From assembly GCA_033854735.1 (NCBI GenBank), contig JAWWPY010000457.1:11603-75602 (forward strand): a DNA stretch of 64,000 bases, written 5' to 3'. Position numbers and translations under genes: made by a program. The stretch is from JAWWPY01 sp033854735 (GTDB lineage Bacteria; Actinomycetota; Actinomycetes; Streptosporangiales; Streptosporangiaceae). Numbering within the stretch: position 1 is the stretch's first letter; every line of letters begins with the position of its first letter. The notes beneath the pieces were generated by a model. That model had not been told where the DNA came from. It made no database searches and worked only from the letters and a program-made list of their open reading frames with translations. Of the stretch, positions 59,234 through 64,000 are shown one piece after another.

Positions 59234-60508
59234 ATGCTGCGCGCAGCGCGGATGGACCTGGCCCCGCTGCGGGAGTCGGCTGACTTCCGCTTCCTGCTGG
59301 CCGGCCGCACCATCACCCTGCTCGGGACCATCGCCTCCGATGTCGCCCTGCTCGTGCAGGCCAAGCAGCTGACCGGGTCCACCCTCGCGGTCGGCGCGCT
59401 CGGGGTGGCTGAGCTCGTGCCAGTGCTGCTTTTCGGCCTCTACGGCGGTGTGCTCGCGGACCGGCTTGACCGGAGGCGGATGATCCGCTGGACCGAAGCC
59501 GGGCTCGGCTGCGCCGCGGCTCTCCTCGTGGTCAACGCCTCCCTGCCGCGCCCGGCGCTGTGGCCGCTCTACGCTCTGGCCGCGGGAATGACGGCGCTCA
59601 CGGCCCTGCAGCGGCCGTCCCTGGACGCGGCGATCCCGCGCCTGGCCAGGCGTGATCAGATGTCCGCCGCATCGGCCCTCATGTCGGTGTCCTCGAACAC
59701 GAGCTTTCTCCTTGGCTCGGCGCTCGGCGGCGTGCTGGCGGCCGGCCCGGGGCCCCTGGTGGTGTACGGCCTGGACGCGGCCAGTTTCGCGGTGTCGTTC
59801 GCGCTGCTGTGCCTGCTGCGCCCGCTTCCGCCGCCCGAGGCCGGCGAGCACGGGCCGGCCCTCGGGCTGTGCAGCGTGGTGTCGGGCCTCCGGTATGCGC
59901 GCGGGCGCCAGGAGCTGGTCGGCTCCTATCTGGCCGATCTCGCGGCGATGACGTTCGCCTACCCCAACGCGCTGTTCCCGTTCATGGCGGTCACCCTGCA
60001 CGCGCCGTGGGCCGTGGGGCTGATGTTCGCCGCGCCGTCGGCCGGGGCGCTGGCCACCTCCGCCACCAGCGGCTGGTTGGGCCGGGTCCGGCGTCATGGC
60101 CGGGCCGTCGCGCTGGCGGCCGGCGGCTGGGGGCTGGCGATCACCGGATTCGGGTTCGCTCCCGATATCGGCATCGCCCTGGCCTGCCTGGTGCTGGCCG
60201 GGGGCGCCGACATGCTGAGCGGGATTTTCCGCGAGACGCTGTGGAACCAGACCATCCCGGATTCCCTGCGCGGCCGCCTGGCCGGGGTCGAACTGCTGAG
60301 CTACAGCGTCGGCCCGTCAGCGGGGCAGCTCCGGGCCGGCGGGGTAGCCGCCCTCACGGGCACCCGGTTCTCGCTCTGGTCCGGGGGCCTGCTGTGCCTG
60401 GGCGGCGTCGGCCTGGTCTGCCTCGCGCTGCCCGGCTTCACCGCCTACCAAGCCCGGCGCGCCGGCCCGCCGCCCTCCGGTGACTCCGGTGTGCCTGGTG
60501 GCGGCTGA
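59234..60508 (+). CDS. MFS exporter (MFS_3/enterobactin-exporter type)
   Basis: 424 residues, about 12 TM helices. Begins DLAPLRESADFRFLLAGRTI and has the loop LYGGVLADRLDRRRMIRWTE, typical of the EntS group. FRETLWNQTIPDSLRGRLAG is the conserved C-half loop. May export a siderophore or drug; no siderophore genes are nearby. Probably co-transcribed with the MetE-like gene. Confidence 0.9.
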   Translation: MLRAARMDLAPLRESADFRFLLAGRTITLLGTIASDVALLVQAKQLTGSTLAVGALGVAELVPVLLFGLYGGVLADRLDRRRMIRWTEAGLGCAAALLVVNASLPRPALWPLYALAAGMTALTALQRPSLDAAIPRLARRDQMSAASALMSVSSNTSFLLGSALGGVLAAGPGPLVVYGLDAASFAVSFALLCLLRPLPPPEAGEHGPALGLCSVVSGLRYARGRQELVGSYLADLAAMTFAYPNALFPFMAVTLHAPWAVGLMFAAPSAGALATSATSGWLGRVRRHGRAVALAAGGWGLAITGFGFAPDIGIALACLVLAGGADMLSGIFRETLWNQTIPDSLRGRLAGVELLSYSVGPSAGQLRAGGVAALTGTRFSLWSGGLLCLGGVGLVCLALPGFTAYQARRAGPPPSGDSGVPGGG

Positions 60509-60512
60509 CGAT

Positions 60513-60548
60513 GCGCACCTTTCTCGAAGCGCTTCGAGGAAGGTGCGC
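60513..60548. terminator. 36-bp near-perfect palindrome, strong hairpin
   Basis: Eighteen-base arms meet at 60530/60531 (centre GAAGC-GCTTC) and pair throughout apart from one G-U. It begins 5 bp after the MFS stop; the hairpin has almost no loop. Probably a terminator; as DNA it could also bind a dimeric protein. Confidence 0.75.
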
Positions 60549-61218
60549 CCGCTCCGAACTCCTTAGTATCCCACGCTTGGGCATTTCACATGGGACGAGT
60601 TCTTCTCGCTCGTCCAGCTGCTCTTGTCAAGTCCGATTGCACTATGAAGGCCTAATGACATCTCCCGCCGTGAGGAGGATCTTAGATTAACATCCCTCTT
60701 TATCGGCTGGAGAAGTCGTTGCTCATTCGCCACGCCGGGCAGCGCTCGGCGCGTTTCGGATAAGCCTCGCAGTACTACGACCAGCAAGCACCAACATCGA
60801 GCGGTGCGCCGGGGTGGCCGCCTGTCACTCTCAATGGGGGTCCGGCCCCAGCCATGGCCGGGCGGGACTCATTGCCATCCGGTCAGCACATATGTCCCCC
60901 GGTCTGCCACGAGGTGGGTGTGGACGCGGCCCGGCGGGCAGTCGGACGTTTCCACACCCTATCCGTGCCGCCGGAACCGGCGAGCGCCGGGAGCTGATCA
61001 ACCAGTATTTTCCAGACAACACGGAAATAGCATCGCCGATAAATCGCTTTTGCCAAATTAGCATTTGACCCACCGTGGATCTGCCTGCACCTTCGGATCT
61101 ATTTCGTTGCTGAATAGGTTGGACACGGGCCGGATAGGCGGAGTAGAATCAAGGCTGGAAGCTTCGGAATTAGCTGGGTCCAGCCCCCGCCTAGCTGCCC
61201 GATCAGCAGGGGGGCCCA
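60549..61218. other. Lower-GC non-coding stretch
   Basis: About 670 bp, clearly less GC-rich (roughly half G+C around 60560-60760, by eye) than the rest. No credible gene. TTGGAC (61119-61124) and TAGAAT (61144-61149), 19 bp apart, could be a promoter for the following STAS remnant. Likely acquired or degenerate DNA. Confidence 0.5.
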
Positions 61219-61500
61219 ATGTTTAACGTGATATCTCTCACGTGTGAATTCAACGGCCACGGCTCATTGCCTTTCACTGCCAAGCTTATCTCGCCGATGC
61301 ACCAAGTATCGGCGAGTATCTCCGCGCCTCTGTCGGCTAAGGTGGCGGCGGATGGTCTGCGGGTCATCGTGGACTTGGCGGCACTGGAGGACGTCGGCCC
61401 CAGCGGCCTCAGAGTGCTGGAGCGTGGCTCGAAGTGCGCCGGGGGGAGCGACGATCAGCGCCAATGCCGCCGAAGGTGCACCCGATCTGGGGCGGCAACC
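61219..61500 (+). pseudogene. Degenerate STAS (anti-anti-sigma) domain remnant
   Basis: The frame from ATG 61219 shows the STAS core GLRVIVDLAALEDVGPSGLR, but the usual phosphorylatable DSSG is GPSG, and after 61440 the family's continuation is in another frame (ARSAPGGATISANAAEGAPD). The same frame then reads into the HATPase gene at 61618 without a stop. A broken RsbV/SpoIIAA-like gene, fused by decay. Confidence 0.6.
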
Positions 61501-61617
61501 GCAACTCCGGCCGCTGGGCCGCCGCGCTGGCATGATCTGACCCTGCCGACGCGCACAATCGTGCCGGCCTGCTTCTGCCTGAACTGCCACAACGAGAAGA
61601 GCCTACGGCCAGCTCAG

Positions 61618-62058
61618 GTGACCTCAGCGTCCGCGCCTGCCGTCTCCGGCCATGACGGAGCCGCCGTACTGACGGCCCGTTTCAAACGGCGCGTATTCCC
61701 GGGCCGCACCGAGCAGATCGCCCAGGCACGCGACTTCACCCGGCGCGTCCTTGCCCCATGCCCGGTCCTCGACGAAGCAATTCTCCTGGCCAGCGAACTG
61801 GCCGCTAACGCCGTGGCACACACCGTAACCGGCAGCGGCGGCCACTTCGACGTCACCATCTACCGTGCCGAAGCCTTAGTAGCCATCGCCGTCAGGGACG
61901 ATGGCTCGGACAACGCCCCTGCCGCCCGTCCGCTCGACGAGATGGCAGAAGACGGACGAGGGCTCGGCCTAGTCGAGCTGATCGCCGACCGATGGGGCCA
62001 CTGCGGTAACGAGCATGGCCGCACCATCTGGCTCCAACTGCGCTGGAAGAACCTCTGA
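61618..62058 (+). CDS. ATP-binding anti-sigma/regulatory kinase (RsbW-like)
   Basis: 146 residues from GTG 61618. HATPase_c_2 motifs: LDEAILLASELAANAVAHTV (N-box), AVRDDGSDNAPAA (D-box) and EDGRGLGLVELIADRWG (G-box). The size suits stand-alone RsbW/SpoIIAB family proteins of actinomycetes, which bind ATP and often act on sigma factors or STAS partners. The STAS remnant directly upstream fits such a partner-switch pair, now broken. Confidence 0.85.
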   Translation: MTSASAPAVSGHDGAAVLTARFKRRVFPGRTEQIAQARDFTRRVLAPCPVLDEAILLASELAANAVAHTVTGSGGHFDVTIYRAEALVAIAVRDDGSDNAPAARPLDEMAEDGRGLGLVELIADRWGHCGNEHGRTIWLQLRWKNL

Positions 62059-62089
62059 ACTGCCCTGTGTCAAGCTGGCAGGATCATCG

Positions 62090-62640
62090 GTGACTGAGAT
62101 CGAGGAACGCGGCGGCGAAGCGGCCGCCGGGCAGGCCGCGGAGCAGGACGTGGAATTGGCGATCGCCCGCGGCTTGCTGGAACGAGCAGAGCGCGGGGTA
62201 TCCCTGGTCGGCCCGGAGGCCCTGCTCGCGGGCGTGACCCGAAGCGTCTCGCAGGCCGCGCTGGACGCGGAGACGACCGATTACCTGGGCTTATGCGAAA
62301 GGCCAGCGACCTGCACATGCGGGCGGGAATCACCGGAACGGGACGTCCGCCAAGATCGTGCTGACCGAGGTCGGCCCGATCCAGCTTTCATCCCCCGCGA
62401 TCGCCGAGGCGAGTTCCAGCCTCAGATCATCCCTAAGCACGCCCGCCGGTTCGAGGGGGCAGCGAGGCCATCGGGTCGCTCTAGGCCAAGGGCTCACAAC
62501 CGGGGGGATCCGCGCGCACCTGACCGGGATCTACGGAGTCGACGTCTCCCGGGACCTGAACAGCAGTGTCACCGACGGGTGACCGAGGAGCTGGCGGCGT
62601 TACCCCCGGCTGGAAGACAGCCCTGAACTCCCTGACCATG
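62090..62640 (+). mobile_element. IS256-family transposase remnant (multiple frameshifts, internal deletion)
   Basis: From GTG 62090 the N-terminal transposase motifs occur in order but in different frames: LLERAERGVSLVGPEALLAG and VTRSVSQAALDAETTDYLG (frame 1), KIVLTEVGPIQL, then RDRRGEFQPQIIPKHARRFE (frame 1 again), GLTTGGIRAHLTGIYGVDVS (frame 3) and VTEELAAL (frame 1). The DDE catalytic middle is missing; a C-terminal-like ALNSLTMYYGDR piece follows at about 62619. No terminal inverted repeats recognised. Confidence 0.8.
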
Positions 62641-62966
62641 TATTACGGCGACAGGATCAACCTGCTGACGGCGATCACCGTCTCACCCACGAAATCCCGA
62701 CAGTTCCGCTCCACGCTGGTCAGCGCGGCCGCTTCCCGGCGTTCGGTCTTCGCCCGAGCGACCAGGCCCGCACCGCCGTCCCGGTCAGATCGAAGTCGGG
62801 GTGTCGGTAAGACTGCTGTCATCAGGTACACGCGATTGCTTTGAGCCGGGTCAGCGCCTTCGGGTGATGGCCAGGCCGCGTTCGGTTCGGCCTGCGGTCA
62901 CGGCGTCGGCTGCTGGGCCGGGCTCCAGGGGGTCGCGGTGAGGCCGGTGTAGTCGGTCACTGGGGG
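62641..62966. other. No gene recognised
   Basis: Follows the transposase remnant. Short open frames here have no family resemblance. Probably decayed mobile DNA. Confidence 0.4.
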
Positions 62967-63232
62967 CTACTCGCGGTGCTCGCCGGCGCTGGCAGCCCGG
63001 GCGCAGGGGATCGAGCAGACGTCCGCTGGGTTTCCGTGCAGCCAGCCCTCCACTCGCCGTGACATCGGCGCCGACAGTGCGCTGGCAGACCTCGCAGGTG
63101 ACCTCTTCATCTGCCCGGCCGCACAGCGGAATACCGTCTTCAGGCAGCTCGAGGACGAGCTCGCCGAGCGCGGCCGCGAGCTGGTTCAGGAGCCAGCCGG
63201 TGCGCAGCAGGGTGGCTGCGGTTGCGGCCGCG
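62967..63232 (-). pseudogene. Frameshifted zinc-ribbon-type ORF
   Basis: On the minus strand one frame encodes LLRTGWLLNQLAAALGELVL, GIPLCGRADEEVTCEVCQRT (CEVC knuckle), then the neighbouring frame gives RVEGWLHGNPADVCSIPCAR (C-x3-C) and a stop at 62967-62969. Together they would form a small Cys4 zinc-ribbon protein, but an indel near 63058 separates them and no start codon is clear. It overlaps the next gene's 3' end. Confidence 0.4.
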
Positions 63233-63575
63233 GCTCTGGGGCGGGGCCGCGATCGGCGGTGACGGACAGGCTGCGGAGCCGGTCGCCGTCGATGGTGACG
63301 GTCAGGGTCCGTTCGGTCTCCATGTGGTCCGGCCCGATCAGCTCGATGGTTCCGCCGCACCCGACGGCTTGCAGGCCCACGCTGATGGCGTCGCGGTCTT
63401 CCAGCCATCCTGCGGCCTGCTGCGGGGTCATGCTGTCGGCGATGATGGCCAGCGCCTTGCCGGCGATGTCGGAGGCGTTCAGGGCTGCCTCGTGCCACTG
63501 GGCCCTGGGCCGCTCGGCTTCCGGGACGGAGCTGAAGTTCAGGCCGTCGCCGACGGCGTTGAGCATCTTCGTCAT
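63186..63575 (-). CDS. Conserved-looking hypothetical protein (129 aa), N-terminus uncertain
   Basis: From ATG 63575: helix-rich N-terminus (AQWHEAALNASDIAGKALAI, SMTPQQAAGWLEDRDAIS), then a beta-strand part (GGTIELIGPDHMETERTLTV, TIDGDRLRSL). The open frame extends about 55 codons upstream (QAADILFKALSPARTAGPES) with protein-like sequence but no start codon; a nearby GTG is in another frame. So the 5' part may be frameshifted. No family recognised. Confidence 0.5.
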   Translation of the reverse strand: MTKMLNAVGDGLNFSSVPEAERPRAQWHEAALNASDIAGKALAIIADSMTPQQAAGWLEDRDAISVGLQAVGCGGTIELIGPDHMETERTLTVTIDGDRLRSLSVTADRGPAPEPRPQPQPPCCAPAGS

Positions 63576-64000
63576 GTACCAGAGCGCGATCAGCTCTGCG
63601 GATTCCGGCCCGGCGGTCCTGGCCGGGCTGAGGGCCTTGAACAGGATGTCGGCGGCCTGGCGGACAGCCGCGGGTTTGGGTCGTTCACGCGCCGATCCTG
63701 CCCCGGCGCGCCGCTGGTGTACACCGGTTTACCGACCGGGCGCATTTGCCCCGTACAGGAAGGAAATGGCGAGTCAGAGCGGCAAGCCGACCGGTACCCG
63801 GTGCTTTGGGCGAGTGGCTCCCCCACCACTTATGAAACAGGGTCTATCAGCGGAAAACATCACAGGCCGTGAAACACCCGTCCCAGCCACGCGATTCGCC
63901 CGCTCCTTACCTTGGGGGTGCTGCCCCGGCTTAGCGTTCAATCCTGTTCCGATCCTCCTCAGACCCCGGACCCGGGGGGGTGGGTGGGGGGGGGGGGGGG
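63576..64000. other. Window end: no confident gene; poly-G terminal run
   Basis: The last 25 bases are almost pure G (GGGGGG-T-GGG-T-G13). The stretch 63576-63690 holds the possible 5' part of the previous gene. A short forward ORF at 63766 has a good SD but no other support. Confidence 0.5.

Noticed and set aside
60563..61073. Small ORFs on both strands in the low-GC stretch
   Set aside because: No SD, no family signal and mutual overlap on opposite strands; random open frames are expected at lower GC.
63766..64000. Forward ORF with good SD (AGGAAGGA) running off the window end
   Set aside because: Composition (Pro, Arg, Gly) is not protein-like, it ends in the poly-G run and shows no family match.

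Overview
The window is 64 kb of very GC-rich DNA (mostly about 70% by eye). It has frequent GTG and a few TTG starts, ATGA/GTGA-coupled genes, actinobacterial families (DUF1707, variant ThyX, fused TrpEG, tricorn protease, FtsX/MacB-type ABC) and Tat and lipoprotein signals. This points to a filamentous, soil-type actinomycete (Actinomycetota). I cannot place it to genus. There is no rRNA, tRNA or CRISPR array that I can see.

Layout. 1-4.4 kb: end of a TetR regulator, an SDR lacking its catalytic Lys, a secreted lipoprotein, an FkbM-type methyltransferase and a secreted GH18 chitinase-like protein with an elaborate repeat-rich promoter. 4.7-5.3 kb: a MazF-type toxin-antitoxin pair. 5.6-7.6 kb: a Tat-signal ketosteroid-dehydrogenase-like flavoprotein behind TetR-type palindromes. 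7.6-12.9 kb: an ABC exporter (ATPase and permease) facing a DUF5666 protein and an OmpR-type two-component system. 12.9-18.3 kb: the most interesting block, with a cytoplasmic subtilase divergent from a TPR-CHAT (caspase-like) protease, which converges on a co-transcribed pair of ECF sigma factor and small partner protein. 18.5-23.6 kb: assorted single genes (glutaminyl cyclase, a dead alpha/beta hydrolase, DinB, beta-lactamase-like, DUF1707, APH). 23.7-27.0 kb: an ArsR-SRPBCC / MFS / DUF899 cassette bracketed by a 34-bp direct repeat, the second copy being the 3' end of pobA.

27-40 kb looks like small-molecule, probably aromatic, catabolism and uptake: pobA with a benzaldehyde-dehydrogenase-like gene, an LLM monooxygenase coupled to an ATP-grasp ligase, an AraC-type regulator, a complete five-gene branched-chain-type ABC importer and an SDR. 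40-48 kb: an MHYT sensor, a frameshifted membrane protein, an ornithine-cyclodeaminase family enzyme, FtsH, then trpEG with a Trp-codon leader and attenuator-like hairpin, and a variant ThyX. 48-60.5 kb: flavohaemoglobin, a class I amidotransferase lacking its catalytic His, tricorn protease, CcdA, a GH53 galactanase, MarR, a MetE-like protein and an MFS exporter.

60.5-64 kb changes character. GC drops in the 60.5-61.2 kb stretch. Genes are broken (degenerate STAS, IS256-family transposase remnant, frameshifted ORFs), and the sequence ends in a poly-G run that may be an assembly artefact.

Main hypothesis: the 12.9-18.3 kb block is a CRISPR-independent protease/sigma signalling module. Its parts resemble the Csx29 (TPR-CHAT) / Csx30 / RpoE trio attached to type III-E CRISPR systems, here without any Cas gene and with an added intracellular subtilase.
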